From the NCBI RefSeq assembly GCF_011044255.1, contig NZ_CP049107.1, positions 1,302,001 to 1,366,000 on the forward strand: a DNA stretch of 64,000 nt, in the 5' to 3' direction. Under the pieces are notes generated by a model that saw only the letters and a list, made by a program, of their open reading frames with translations, was not told the DNA's origin and made no database searches. The position numbers and the translations under genes were made by a program. This DNA comes from Rhizorhabdus phycosphaerae. Lineage in GTDB: Bacteria > Pseudomonadota > Alphaproteobacteria > Sphingomonadales > Sphingomonadaceae. Positions 18,924-28,073 of this stretch are shown here, piece after piece. How positions within the stretch are numbered: the stretch's first letter is position 1; each line of letters opens with the position of its first letter.

Positions 18924-20104
18924 GCGGTCCCGACGATCGCCCGGTCGATCCGGCGGCGCGGCCGCCGATCGCGACCCGCGCACCCGCGCCAACACCGCGG
19001 CGGCTATCGCGCAAGGCGCTGGTGACGCTCACCGGGGTCAGCGCGCTCGGGGTAGCGGCGGCGCTCGGCTACAGTCTGACCATGAGCCGTCGCACCGACG
19101 TCACTCAGGAAACTGTGTCTGTTGAACGCCGCAATACCGACGCGCTTGCCGATGCGCCGAAAAACTATGGGGATTTGGCTCGGACTGCCGCCGCCGGTGT
19201 CGCGGTGCCGGCGACTGCGACCGAGCCGGTCACACCGCAGCCGCCTTCCGGCCCTGCATCCGGATCAGCGGCTCCCGTCAATAATGAAGCAGCGGCGGAC
19301 CAGCAGCGTCGTCGACAACAACGCGACAGTGCGCGGTCGAGCAAGCTGTTCGCCGGCGCGGGCGACGGCGTGAGAGCCGTAGCCTCCGCACCGGAACCCG
19401 TCGCCGCGCTTCCCGGAGAAGCGCCCAGCAATGATGCGCGCGCCGGAAACGCCGATGCGCAGGATCGTAAGGCGGCGTTCGTGGTCGGTGGCGCAGCGCA
19501 GCCGATCGTGAACAGTGGCAGGTTGAACGCGCCCGCTGGTCGCTATGTGATCTCAGCCGGATCGACGATCGCCGCCGCCCTCATCACCAGGCTGTCTTCC
19601 GACCTTCCCGGCCAGGTCGTGGCCCAGGTGACAGAGGATGTGTTCGACAGTGCGACCGGCCGGAGCCGGCTGATTCCTCAGGGCACGCGGCTAATCGGCA
19701 CTTATGATGCCCGCGTCACCTACGGGCAGACGCGTGCCCTGGTTGTCTGGACGCGGATGATCTTTCCCGGTGGCCGTTCGATCGATCTCGACCGGATGAT
19801 CGGTACCGACCCGGCGGGTCAATCTGGATTTACTGACCGCGTGAACGGCCACACCGGTAAATTGCTGGTGGCGGGGTTGCTTTCGACGCTGTTCGGGGTC
19901 GGGGCCAATGCCGCGACGTCGCGCGGCGGCAGTAATAACGACATCGCTTACGCCATCCGGGAGAGCGCGGGCCGATCGGTGGAAGGCGCCGGCGACAAGA
20001 TCGTCAGCCGCCAGCTCGACGTCCAGCAGACGATCACAATTCGTCCGGGCGCGCGGGTACGGGTTCTTGTGGATCGCGATCTGCTGCTATCACCATCGCC
20101 GTAG
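18920..20104 (+). CDS. trbI: TrbI (VirB10 family)
   Basis: 394 residues. TrbI spans inner membrane to outer-membrane core. It has a Pro-rich cytoplasmic start, a membrane helix near residues 33-54, a long Pro/Ala linker (about 75-190), and the VirB10 barrel domain with GTRLIGTYDARVTYGQTRAL, VVWTRMIFPGGRSIDLDRM and IRPGARVRVLVDRDL. It is the last trb gene. No trbH-like gene lies between trbG and trbI. Confidence 0.95.
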   Translation: MSGPDDRPVDPAARPPIATRAPAPTPRRLSRKALVTLTGVSALGVAAALGYSLTMSRRTDVTQETVSVERRNTDALADAPKNYGDLARTAAAGVAVPATATEPVTPQPPSGPASGSAAPVNNEAAADQQRRRQQRDSARSSKLFAGAGDGVRAVASAPEPVAALPGEAPSNDARAGNADAQDRKAAFVVGGAAQPIVNSGRLNAPAGRYVISAGSTIAAALITRLSSDLPGQVVAQVTEDVFDSATGRSRLIPQGTRLIGTYDARVTYGQTRALVVWTRMIFPGGRSIDLDRMIGTDPAGQSGFTDRVNGHTGKLLVAGLLSTLFGVGANAATSRGGSNNDIAYAIRESAGRSVEGAGDKIVSRQLDVQQTITIRPGARVRVLVDRDLLLSPSP

Positions 20105-20114
20105 TGTGGGGTGC

Positions 20115-20339
20115 CTAGGGAGCGAGCGGACGGCTGATACGTCCGGCTTGCTGCTCGGAAATGATCCTCAACGCTTCAACGGCGTGATCGAGGTAGTTGA
20201 CCACGATTTCTTCTTCTGGCTCGTCCAGAAGCGCTCGCGCAAGATCGATAAGCCGCTCGGCCTCCGCAGTGCGCTCGCAGGGTAAGAACAATGGCATCTG
20301 AGGTTCCAAGGTTGATCGAGGACGGTATGATCCAGCCAT
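20115..20339 (-). CDS. Small hypothetical acidic protein
   Basis: 74 residues from ATG 20339, or 60 from ATG 20297 (MPLFLPCERTAEAE). The second start leaves a compact helical protein with RLIDLARALL, a run of Glu, then NYLDHAVEALRIISEQ. No family was recognised. It converges on trbI with ten bases between, and its upstream end is only nine bases from the double operator shared with the XRE gene, so it is likely regulated with it. Confidence 0.5.
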   Translation of the reverse strand: MAGSYRPRSTLEPQMPLFLPCERTAEAERLIDLARALLDEPEEEIVVNYLDHAVEALRIISEQQAGRISRPLAP

Positions 20340-20347
20340 AACGAATA

Positions 20348-20376
20348 GGAACTATCGTTCCTAGAACGATCGTTCC
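20348..20376. promoter_or_regulatory. Double operator between 20339 and XRE gene
   Basis: Two 14-base dyads stand side by side with one base between: GGAAC-TATC-GTTCC (20348-20361) and AGAAC-GATC-GTTCC (20363-20376). Their centres are 15 bases apart. They lie between two divergent genes, next to the XRE regulator, which suggests autoregulation of that regulator and control of the neighbour. Binding is inference. Confidence 0.6.
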
Positions 20377-20398
20377 GACACTGTGATTTAGTGTCGGA
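20374..20398. promoter_or_regulatory. Hairpin ending at the XRE start codon
   Basis: A perfect 9-base inverted repeat, TCCGACACT and AGTGTCGGA with a 7-base loop, ends on the A of the ATG at 20398 and begins inside the second operator dyad. It occupies the place where a ribosome site would be; no other ribosome site is visible. It could be a third operator or an RNA hairpin limiting translation. Confidence 0.45.
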
Positions 20399-20631
20399 TG
20401 GACCTGAAGGAAGTTTTATCGAACAATCTCCGACGGATTCGGAACGAGACAGGTCGGACCCAAGAGGATATGGCGCACCTTCTCGGCATCAGCACACGCT
20501 ACCTCGGCTCGATCGAGCGCTCGAAGGTGTCGCCGAGCGTGACGTTGCTGGGCCAGATTGCGGATGCGCTTGGCGTGAGTCCGAATGAGTTGCTGACCCC
20601 GCCGGGTACTCAAAAGCGCAAACGATGTTAG
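20398..20631 (+). CDS. XRE-family helix-turn-helix regulator
   Basis: 77 residues. The whole protein is one XRE/Cro domain: NNLRRIRNETGRTQEDMAHLLG, the recognition helix ISTRYLGSIERSKVSP, then LGQIADALGVSPNELL and a basic tail. Such small regulators control transfer genes on conjugative elements; the operator pair upstream supports local control. Its stop overlaps the stop of the convergent LysR gene, which marks the left edge of the cargo island. Confidence 0.88.
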   Translation: MDLKEVLSNNLRRIRNETGRTQEDMAHLLGISTRYLGSIERSKVSPSVTLLGQIADALGVSPNELLTPPGTQKRKRC

Positions 20632-21560
20632 CACGCTGCGTGCTTGCGCACGAGGGAAAGTAACTGATGACGCAGTGGATTGCGGTCGTTCCGAGGCCAG
20701 ATAGCATCAATTCCTATTCGCGCGCCATCGTCGATTATTGGAAGGAATATTACTCCGTCGCGCGGGATCACGGCTGACGCGAAAGAGATAGTTGACCCAA
20801 GTCCCAATCTAACCAACTCAATCAGTGTACCACGTGAAACGTCGTGCAAATCGCAGTTGAATGGGCGATCCCCCATCCGTGCCGCAATTGCGCGATAAGC
20901 AGTGAGATCGCCACCATGCGAGCGCATCATCAGATGAAGGGAGGATAGGTTATCCCATGTAACACTTTCTCTTTTTGACAGCGCGTGAGTGGCTTGTAGG
21001 GCGACTACAATCGGCTCCATCCAGAGCCTTTCCCAATCATTTGTGCTTCCTTGTGCTTCAGATAGGTAAGCTGTGAAAATGATATCTAATGAACGTTCAT
21101 TAAGTGCACGACGAAGCTCAGCTGGAGAAGACTCTACTATCTGCAATCCTACATCGGGTCGTGATAGGCGAAGCTCAGCAATCGCGTCGGTCAAAGGACC
21201 GAATGCGAGCCCCGCATAAAATCCGATCGACAGCGTGCCTTCATAACTCTGTGCTGTGGCAAGCGCCCGCTCAATCTGGTGGTCGACCGTGAAAAGCAGC
21301 AGTTTCGCTTTCGGCAGAATAGCGCTGCCAATGGGTGTGAGCGCCACCGGAGCACCTCGCCGACGCTCGAACAGGTCACCCCCATACAACTCTTCGAGCC
21401 GCGAGATGGTTTGGCTGACGGCGGGCTGGCTCACGCCCAACTGACGCGCCGCCTCAGCAAAGCTCCGCGTCTCAGCGACCTTAAGGAACGTTTCAAGCTG
21501 AGTGAAGTCCGGGCGTAGGTTCCGTCTTTGACGTCCGCTAGCGTGACTGCGCCCGATCAC
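20628..21560 (-). CDS. LysR-family transcriptional regulator
   Basis: 310 residues, normal for LysR. The N-terminal helix-turn-helix is at about 18-75: FTQLETFLKVAETRSFAEAA, QLGVSQPAVSQTISRLE, then LFERRR. The effector domain covers about 100-300. It lies downstream of the PrpD gene in the same direction and probably regulates the catabolic island; the inducer is unknown. By eye its base composition is lower in GC than the trb genes next to it. Confidence 0.92.
   Translation of the reverse strand: MIGRSHASGRQRRNLRPDFTQLETFLKVAETRSFAEAARQLGVSQPAVSQTISRLEELYGGDLFERRRGAPVALTPIGSAILPKAKLLLFTVDHQIERALATAQSYEGTLSIGFYAGLAFGPLTDAIAELRLSRPDVGLQIVESSPAELRRALNERSLDIIFTAYLSEAQGSTNDWERLWMEPIVVALQATHALSKRESVTWDNLSSLHLMMRSHGGDLTAYRAIAARMGDRPFNCDLHDVSRGTLIELVRLGLGSTISFASAVIPRDGVIFLPIIDDGARIGIDAIWPRNDRNPLRHQLLSLVRKHAAC
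20630..20644. terminator. Palindrome at convergent gene ends
   Basis: AGCACGC-T-GCGTGCT is a perfect 7-base dyad that starts in the shared stop codons of the XRE and LysR genes. It could act as a weak two-way terminator, but it lacks a T tract and has a very short loop. Confidence 0.25.
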
Positions 21561-21627
21561 TTGGCCAACCTATTCCGTGCCGCCTACAGCCTTCGGATCT
21601 TGCACCCACGACATCTCACTCACGCAA

Positions 21628-23022
21628 TCAAAGCCTTTGTCCGATGCGAGCTGTGGAGGGTAATTTTCGCAGTTTCTCAAGGAGCTCCATACCCCCCGAA
21701 CCCAACACCGGTTGCGTAAGCAACAAGAACTTGTCGGCAATCTGATCTTGCGTGGGAAATGTTGCCGGTTCCCCTGAAGGGTCGGCAACTGTTCGATGAA
21801 ACCGATGCGCGCCGACTTCAACCTCCAGCGTTGCCCCGAATGGATGCGGTGCATTTTCAAGTGACGTGTCGCGCTTCACAAAAATCCGATCGCAGATCGC
21901 ATCCACTTCTGGCCGTCCCAAAAGCTCGTAATCGTCCCAGCCAAACCTACCGCGCAATAGTGTGACGGCAGCTGCGAAGGGCATCGAAAACTGCCCCTGA
22001 ACGATATTCCGGGGTCGCCGCTTTTTGGCCATCGGTGCGCCAACAAGGGTGATCCCGTTGCTGTGCAGGCCAACCGTTACGGACTTAACGGCTGCTGGCG
22101 ATATGTGTTCGGTTCGCATCAAGTTCAAAAGACCGTCCACGGCCGCGTGCGTGTAGCGGCAGGCGGGGTAAGGCTTCACTCCAATGCGCGTAGTTTCCCA
22201 GACATGACCTAATCCCGCTACCGCCAATTCCGGATCACTGGCGTCGCTATAGCCCGACAGGAAACCATGCTTCCCATCGATTCCATCGTCCGCCCCGACA
22301 AATCCTTCAGACGCGAGCGTCGCTGCAATGATGCCTTTCATGGCAGCCTCGCCGACCTGATAGCGCTTGTTCCAGGCACCATTGGCGAGAAACTGGAGCG
22401 AACCGGAGGCCTGGCTTGCGGCAATGCCAAACGCCGAGACCATCGCCTGGTCGTCCAGCTTGAGCAATCGACCCGCGGCGGCGCACGCCCCAAACACGCC
22501 GGCAGTAGCGGTGGGATGGAAGCCGCGTGCATAATGCGCTGTGGGATCGAGCGCATTGCCGAGACGACAGCAGACTTCATAGCCGATCACGATAGCGGTG
22601 AGCAGCTCCGCTCCGGTTGCGCCGGTCATCTGCGCGGCTGCTAATGCCGCAGGAACCACAGGCGCGCTTGGGTGAAGCGAGCTGTCAGCGTGTGTGTCGT
22701 CGAAATCGAGCGAATGGCCAAACGCGCCATTGAGAAGGGCTGCCGCCGCAGGGCCGTAGCGGCGGTCCAGTCCAAACACTGTGCAGAGCGGATCACCAGA
22801 CAGACCCAGCCGATGAACCGTCGCCAGAATGGCAGGGGTCGATTCAGCGTCGCGGGCGGCGCGTACCGCTGACCCGATCAGATCGATCGTCAGGTCGAGC
22901 GCCCGCGCGGTCACATTGGCTGGAATGTCCTCGCTGGGCAGGGTCGCAGCGAACGACGCCAGTTCTTTGGTTCGGGGCTTGATCTGTGTTTTCACACCGG
23001 ACGAAAAGCTGCAGACGCTCAT
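21628..23022 (-). CDS. MmgE/PrpD family protein
   Basis: 464 residues, normal for the family, which includes 2-methylcitrate dehydratase and cis-aconitate decarboxylase. Visible marks are DLIGSAVRAARDAES, FGHSLDFDDTHADSSLHPSAP (family active-site region), YEVCCRLGNALDP and GFHPTATAGVFGACAAAG. The exact substrate cannot be read from the sequence; a small di- or tricarboxylate fits the neighbouring CoA module. Its start overlaps the stop of the deacetylase by four bases, so the two are translated together. Confidence 0.9.
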   Translation of the reverse strand: MSVCSFSSGVKTQIKPRTKELASFAATLPSEDIPANVTARALDLTIDLIGSAVRAARDAESTPAILATVHRLGLSGDPLCTVFGLDRRYGPAAAALLNGAFGHSLDFDDTHADSSLHPSAPVVPAALAAAQMTGATGAELLTAIVIGYEVCCRLGNALDPTAHYARGFHPTATAGVFGACAAAGRLLKLDDQAMVSAFGIAASQASGSLQFLANGAWNKRYQVGEAAMKGIIAATLASEGFVGADDGIDGKHGFLSGYSDASDPELAVAGLGHVWETTRIGVKPYPACRYTHAAVDGLLNLMRTEHISPAAVKSVTVGLHSNGITLVGAPMAKKRRPRNIVQGQFSMPFAAAVTLLRGRFGWDDYELLGRPEVDAICDRIFVKRDTSLENAPHPFGATLEVEVGAHRFHRTVADPSGEPATFPTQDQIADKFLLLTQPVLGSGGMELLEKLRKLPSTARIGQRL

Positions 23023-23927
23023 GGATTCTCCGAGTGCTTTACAACATAGGCGGCAATCTCATCGTGCCGCGCAAACCAGACGCCGCCCGGAAGGCTGCGC
23101 GCATATTGGATGAGTTCCTCGACGATCCATATCCGCGACCTGTTCGTGATGACGTGAGGATGCATGGTGAGCTCAAACAGCCCACCGTCCGCGTGCGCGC
23201 CGTCCATTTCGCGCTTGAAGATGTCGAACACGGCTGACGGCGGGGTGTAGGGACGCAACCCACTGAAGCGATCCATGAGAAAATACACCGCATCGTCGCG
23301 CACCCAATCGAACGGAATTTCGACAATTCCGGTTGGCTCTCCATCCATTTCTAGTTCATAGCAGTCGTCGTCAGCACCGAGAGACGTATCGTAGGCGAGC
23401 CCCAATTCGCGGATCAGAGCGAGTGTGTTGTTTGAGAAATCTCCCGACGGTGAGCGCATACCCGTCGGTCGGTGGCCGGTGATCTTCTCCAGTGTCTCCA
23501 TCGAGCGCAGCATCAGCTCACGCTCGTCCTCGATCTTCAGCTTTGAGTTGCGTTCGTGGATCCAGCCGTGCAGGCCGATTTCATGGCCGGCGTCGATGAT
23601 CCTGCGCTGCTCGTCCGGATAAAGGAGCGCGGTGACCGCCGGCACATAGAAACTGGCGGAGACTTGATGTTGCTCGAGCACCGCAAGGATACGAGGCACT
23701 CCGACGCGATTGCCATATTGGCCCCATGACAGCCGGTTGATCGATTGCGCGCCATCGCGCAGTTCGTTGGTCTCGTGATCGGAGTCGAAGGACAGAGCCA
23801 CGGCAAACCTGGCGCCTCCTTTCCATGTTTTGGGTCGCAACGCCCGACCCGCCCGGACGCGATTCACCAAGCGCCGCCATTCCTGGTCAGGCCACTGCCA
23901 GGGTTGATCTTGGCCTTGGTCGTTCAT
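23019..23927 (-). CDS. Polysaccharide deacetylase family protein
   Basis: 302 residues. The NodB-type domain starts with FAVALSFDSDHE (catalytic and metal-binding Asp), followed by FYVPA, the metal-binding HGWIHE (H-x3-H) and GMRSPSGDFS. It ends with LTMHPHVITNRSR. Members of this branch act on cyclic imides, allantoin-like compounds or acyl sugars, so C-N hydrolysis of a small molecule is as likely as polysaccharide deacetylation. No signal peptide is visible, which favours a cytoplasmic small-molecule role. It is coupled to the PrpD gene. Confidence 0.88.
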   Translation of the reverse strand: MNDQGQDQPWQWPDQEWRRLVNRVRAGRALRPKTWKGGARFAVALSFDSDHETNELRDGAQSINRLSWGQYGNRVGVPRILAVLEQHQVSASFYVPAVTALLYPDEQRRIIDAGHEIGLHGWIHERNSKLKIEDERELMLRSMETLEKITGHRPTGMRSPSGDFSNNTLALIRELGLAYDTSLGADDDCYELEMDGEPTGIVEIPFDWVRDDAVYFLMDRFSGLRPYTPPSAVFDIFKREMDGAHADGGLFELTMHPHVITNRSRIWIVEELIQYARSLPGGVWFARHDEIAAYVVKHSENP

Positions 23928-24187
23928 TGAAATTCTTTCCTTCCGTGCGGTCGCATAAACGATGTTGATGAGCCCCCGTCATCCTGGCTGAGAGGCCGGA
24001 CTGTCCGCCCCCGAGCCAGCGTCATCCCCAGGCTCGGAGACGCAAGGACAGGCATCTCTCATGGCGGACCCTAAAGTCGGGCAAGGGTAGGAGTTGACAT
24101 TTTGGGGCGTGAGCTGTTCGTCGGAAGACAGTGGAGCACGCCCGCTCTGCAATGCCTCGACGCGGGATTTCGGCAAAGCGTCGCGAG

Positions 24188-25336
24188 CTATCCGGCCGTT
24201 ATGGCCCGCATGGCAAACCACGGTCTGATCCGCGCGAGGGCCTCATCGACCTCCGCCGTCGACAGCGCGAAACTGAATCGCATGTGGTGCCTGCCGTCAA
24301 CGGGATCGAAATCGACGCCGGGAGCCGTCGCTACACCGGTATCGAGCAACATCTGGGTGCAGAATGCCACGCTGTCGTCGGTAAAATCGGAGATGTCCAC
24401 ATAGGCATAGAAGGCCCCGTCGGGCGGGGCGATCCGATTGAGACCAAGTTCGGGAAGCGCTTTGAGCAGCAGATCGCGATTGCGCGCGTAGGTGGCAAGG
24501 TGCGCATCCAGTTCGTCGCTGCAGTCGAACGCAGCCAAGGCAGCGTGCTGAGCGAGTGAGGGCGGTGTGAGAAAGAGATTGCCCATCCGGGCGCGCGCAG
24601 GCGTTATCAGATGATCCGGCACAATCAGCCAACCCAGACGCCAGCCAGCCATGCTGAAATATTTGGAGAAGCTGTTGATGACTAGCGCGTCCGGCGCAAA
24701 TTCCAGCATGGAGCGCGCCCGTGAGCCGTACGCGAGACCATGGTAGATTTCGTCGGATATGATTGCGATGCCATGGCGGCGGCAATGGGCTGCGATGGCT
24801 TCGGCTTCCTCGGGCGCGATGATGGTGCCGGTCGGATTGGCGGGCGAAGCAATGATCAGGCCTGACGGCTGGGGATCGAGCGCGCGAAGCGCAGCTTCCG
24901 TTAGTTGGAACCGTTGCGCCGGCCCGCATTCCAGTTCGACAGGATCGAGATACAGCGATTTAGCGGTGTTGCGATAGGCGACATAGCCGGGGCGGGCGAA
25001 AGCGATCCGATCGCCAGGTTCGAACAGACAGGAGAGCGCAAGCACGAGCGCGGGCGACGCACCGCAGGTCAAGATGACCCGCTCCGGGTCGACGCTCACT
25101 GCATAACGATCGGCGTAAAGGCCGGATATGCGCTGTTTCAGGGCCGCGCTCTCCCAATATCCCATGCCGTCGTTATCGAGTATGCGATGCGCGGCAGCGA
25201 TGGCAGCGGCGGGCGCGCCCGTCGCAGGCTGGCCAAACTCCATATGAATGATCGAGCGTCCCTCGGCCGCCAATTTATGGGCGAGCTTGCTGAGTTCGAC
25301 AGCGTAAAACGGTTCGATAGTCGCGACCATAACCAA
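24188..25336 (-). CDS. Class I/II PLP aminotransferase
   Basis: 382 residues (ATG 25330 is an alternative start). It is a fold-type I aminotransferase: FGQPATGAPAAAI near the N-terminus, SPANPTGTII, ISDEIYHGLAY, and the PLP-binding Lys in SFSKYFSMAGWRLGW. The C-terminal Arg in HHMRFSFA would bind the substrate carboxylate. It moves an amino group between an amino acid and a 2-oxo acid; the substrate is not known. It is divergent from the M20 amidohydrolase gene across 171 bases that probably hold both promoters. Confidence 0.92.
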   Translation of the reverse strand: MVMVATIEPFYAVELSKLAHKLAAEGRSIIHMEFGQPATGAPAAAIAAAHRILDNDGMGYWESAALKQRISGLYADRYAVSVDPERVILTCGASPALVLALSCLFEPGDRIAFARPGYVAYRNTAKSLYLDPVELECGPAQRFQLTEAALRALDPQPSGLIIASPANPTGTIIAPEEAEAIAAHCRRHGIAIISDEIYHGLAYGSRARSMLEFAPDALVINSFSKYFSMAGWRLGWLIVPDHLITPARARMGNLFLTPPSLAQHAALAAFDCSDELDAHLATYARNRDLLLKALPELGLNRIAPPDGAFYAYVDISDFTDDSVAFCTQMLLDTGVATAPGVDFDPVDGRHHMRFSFALSTAEVDEALARIRPWFAMRAITAG

Positions 25337-25507
25337 CTCGCCAAGCCAAGCGAGTTCAGATCGAACCCACCATCATTTGCGCGCCCTATGTCGGTTAAAA
25401 AGGTCTCGTTTTGCCGACTGGGGCAGGTCGTGTCTCGCCGGAACAAATGCTGCGCAGTCTATACACTTAGGCGGGAGACAATCTCGCCAGCCTGAGGAGT
25501 GGCCCGA

Positions 25508-26725
25508 ATGGTCGGAAATTTTGACCCATGGATCGCATAGCATGAAGCCGATTTCGTCGCGATCAGGCGGGATCTGCATGCCCATCCTGAACTTGGCTTT
25601 GAGGAGACGCGTACAGCCTCACTCGTCGCTGAAAAGCTGCGGCAATGGGGCATCGAAGCCTTTGAGGGAATAGGCGGCACCGGCGTCGTCGGCGTCATCA
25701 AAGGAAAGCGTCCGGGGTCGCGGGCCGTTGGTCTCAGAGCCGATATGGACGCGCTGGCCATCCACGAGGAGACAGGCCTGGCTTATGCATCGGCGGTAGA
25801 AGGCAAAATGCACGCGTGCGGTCACGATGGCCACACGGCCATGTTGCTGGGTGCGGCACGATATCTGGCCGAGCACCCCGACTTCGAGGGTCAGGTCAAC
25901 CTCATTTTCCAGCCTTCGGAGGAGAATGTCGAAGGGGCGCTTGCAATGATCGGCGATGGCCTGTTCGAACGCTTTCCTTGCGATGCCGTCTACGGCCTTC
26001 ACAATACCGCCGGGATGCCAAACGGCCATTTTGCGACGCGCCGGGGCGCGATGATGGCGGCAGGCGATTTCTGGAGCGTAACGTTTCGGGGTGTCGGAGG
26101 CCACGGGGGACTGTCGCCCCAACTGTCGACGGACATCACCTATGCGCAGGCCCACTTCGTCCTCGGACTTCAGGGCATCATCGGGCGCAATGTGCCGCCG
26201 CTCGAACCGGCGGTGATCAGCGTCGGTTATATCGGCGGCGGGCAGCTCGCGTCGCCCAATGTCATCCCGGCCGAACTCGTCTTGGCCGGCACCGCCAGAT
26301 CCTATTCTGACGAGGTGCGTGACACGATCGAGCGGCGGATCGCCGAGCTTGCCTACAGCACCGCCGAAGCATGGGGATGCGGCGCGGAGACGCATTATAT
26401 TCGCGGATCGTGCGCACTCATCAATCAACCGGCGCAGGTCGACATCGCAGTAGCGGCGGCAGAGGCCGTCGTGGGGGCCGAAAATGTCGACGATGCCTTG
26501 CGGCCAACGACCGGCAGCGAGGATTTTGCCGAGCTGTCGCGCCGCTGCCCGGGCGCTTTCATGAGGATCGGGAATGGCGCCGCGGCGGATGGCGCGTTCC
26601 ATGCACCGCATACGCCCTTTTACGATTTCAACGATGCGATCATCCCCGACGGCATTCGCTACTGGGTCAATATCGTCCGGCGCGAGCTGGGTCATGCGAG
26701 TGATAGCGCCCAGGTGCCCGGTTAG
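25508..26725 (+). pseudogene. M20 amidohydrolase interrupted by an amber codon
   Basis: The reading frame from ATG 25508, with AGGAG eight bases upstream, gives MVGNFDPWIA, then TAG at 25538-25540, then continues without other breaks for about 395 residues. After the stop it shows all M20/hippurate-hydrolase marks: RRDLHAHPELGFEE, GGTGVVGVIKG, LRADMDAL, the metal-binding ACGHDGHTAML, and a C-terminal HAPHTPFYDFND. The first ATG after the TAG in this frame is at 25745, inside LRADMDAL, which would remove the HPEL motif and the preceding Asp. So the gene is either inactive, read through, or carries a sequencing error. Family members cleave N-acyl amino acids. Confidence 0.85.
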
Positions 26726-26764
26726 GGTCGTCCTGCCGTCGATGGATCGTGCCGCGATGCGGCT

Positions 26765-28012
26765 CTAACCGAAGCGGTCTGCACGAAAGGGGACCGGATC
26801 GATTTCCAGTTCTTTGCCCTCGATCATATCGGCGAGGATCTTTCCCGTTGTCGGTCCCAGAGTCAGGCCGTGATGGGCGTGGCCAAAGGCGAACCATGCG
26901 CGCCGCTGCCCCGGCGCCGGGCCGATAACAGGCAGCATATCGGGCAAACATGGTCTGGAGCCCATCCACGCCTTTGGATCAACGGGCTCACCGAGTTTCG
27001 GAAAGAGATGCCGCGCTTTGGGAAGGGCCCGCGCTATCTGCACGGGATGCGGTGGCGCATCGCGGTGCGCGAACTCGGCGCCTGTCGTTAGACGAATGCC
27101 CTGACGCATGGGAGCGAGAATGTAACCATTCTCCGCGTCGAGGATAGGACGACCAAGCCTGCCCTCACCCGGGGCGAAATGCCGATGATAACCGCGCTTT
27201 ACGAAAAAGGGCGCAGAATAGCCGAGGATCTGCGTGACAACCGGCGACCAGGGTCCGAGCGCAACCACCACATCCGCTGCAGCCATCGGACCCGCATCCG
27301 TCACGAGCCGCCAGCCGGAGTCGCACGTCAAGGACCTCGCATCCCCTTGCAGCACACTTCCCCCGTTGCGTTCGAACAGATCGACATAGGCCTTAGTGAG
27401 CGCGTAGGGGTCCGGCACCGACAATGGACCAGGCCAATGAATTCCACCGACAAGATCGCGCGCGAGATCCGGCTCGTGATCGGCCACAGCGGCCGCGTCC
27501 ATGGCGACGAAGGGAATGCCGAGTTGCTGCGCTTCAAGCTCGGCTTCGGCTATCGCGCTGTCCAGCCGTGCCTGTGACCGGAATATCTTGCTCCAGCCCC
27601 CCGCGCGCATCAAGTCCATTGCGCCGGCCGCCTCGGCCAGCTCGCGGTGATCGGCTATGCATCGGTCAAATAGCGGGGCCCTATAGCGCGCTATCGCAAG
27701 TGCGCGATCTGGGTGAGAATTGCGCCAATAGCGGTAGAAGGGCGCGGCCAGCCCGGGCAAGGCAGAGGGCTGATAGGCCGCATCGATCGACCGGTTACGC
27801 GCATAACGGAGGACATCGGCGATCGACCGGGGAAAAAGATAGGGCATGACGGCTTCATTCTGGATGAGGCCAGCGTTGCCGAAGGACGTGCCCATCCCCG
27901 GCTGGGACCGATCGAGCAATGCCGTATGCCGGCCCCGCATCTGCAAATGCAGGGCGACACATACGCCGACAATGCCCGCTCCCAGGACAACAACGTCGAA
28001 ATTCCGGGTCAT
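26765..28012 (-). CDS. FAD-dependent D-amino acid dehydrogenase-like oxidase
   Basis: 415 residues, close to DadA length. The N-terminal FAD site is VVLGAGIVGVCVALHLQ with the GxGxxG pattern, followed by SFGNAGLIQ as in DadA proteins. The C-terminal part has WMGSRPCLPDMLPVIGPAP and AFGHAHHGLTLGPTTG, the second FAD-contact region. It would oxidise an amino acid, perhaps a D-form, to the imine and 2-oxo acid. It is the last gene of the long minus-strand run that starts at the TonB receptor. Confidence 0.9.
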   Translation of the reverse strand: MTRNFDVVVLGAGIVGVCVALHLQMRGRHTALLDRSQPGMGTSFGNAGLIQNEAVMPYLFPRSIADVLRYARNRSIDAAYQPSALPGLAAPFYRYWRNSHPDRALAIARYRAPLFDRCIADHRELAEAAGAMDLMRAGGWSKIFRSQARLDSAIAEAELEAQQLGIPFVAMDAAAVADHEPDLARDLVGGIHWPGPLSVPDPYALTKAYVDLFERNGGSVLQGDARSLTCDSGWRLVTDAGPMAAADVVVALGPWSPVVTQILGYSAPFFVKRGYHRHFAPGEGRLGRPILDAENGYILAPMRQGIRLTTGAEFAHRDAPPHPVQIARALPKARHLFPKLGEPVDPKAWMGSRPCLPDMLPVIGPAPGQRRAWFAFGHAHHGLTLGPTTGKILADMIEGKELEIDPVPFRADRFG

Positions 28013-28073
28013 ATTCCCACTATTCCTATGGACGGCGAACGGGTGTGAAAACCGATATCGGGGCCACGCTCGA

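Noticed and set aside
23928-24187. Possible 80-codon minus-strand gene in the gap after the deacetylase
   Set aside because: No ribosome site, odd composition and overlap with the aminotransferase end; I see no gene in this gap.
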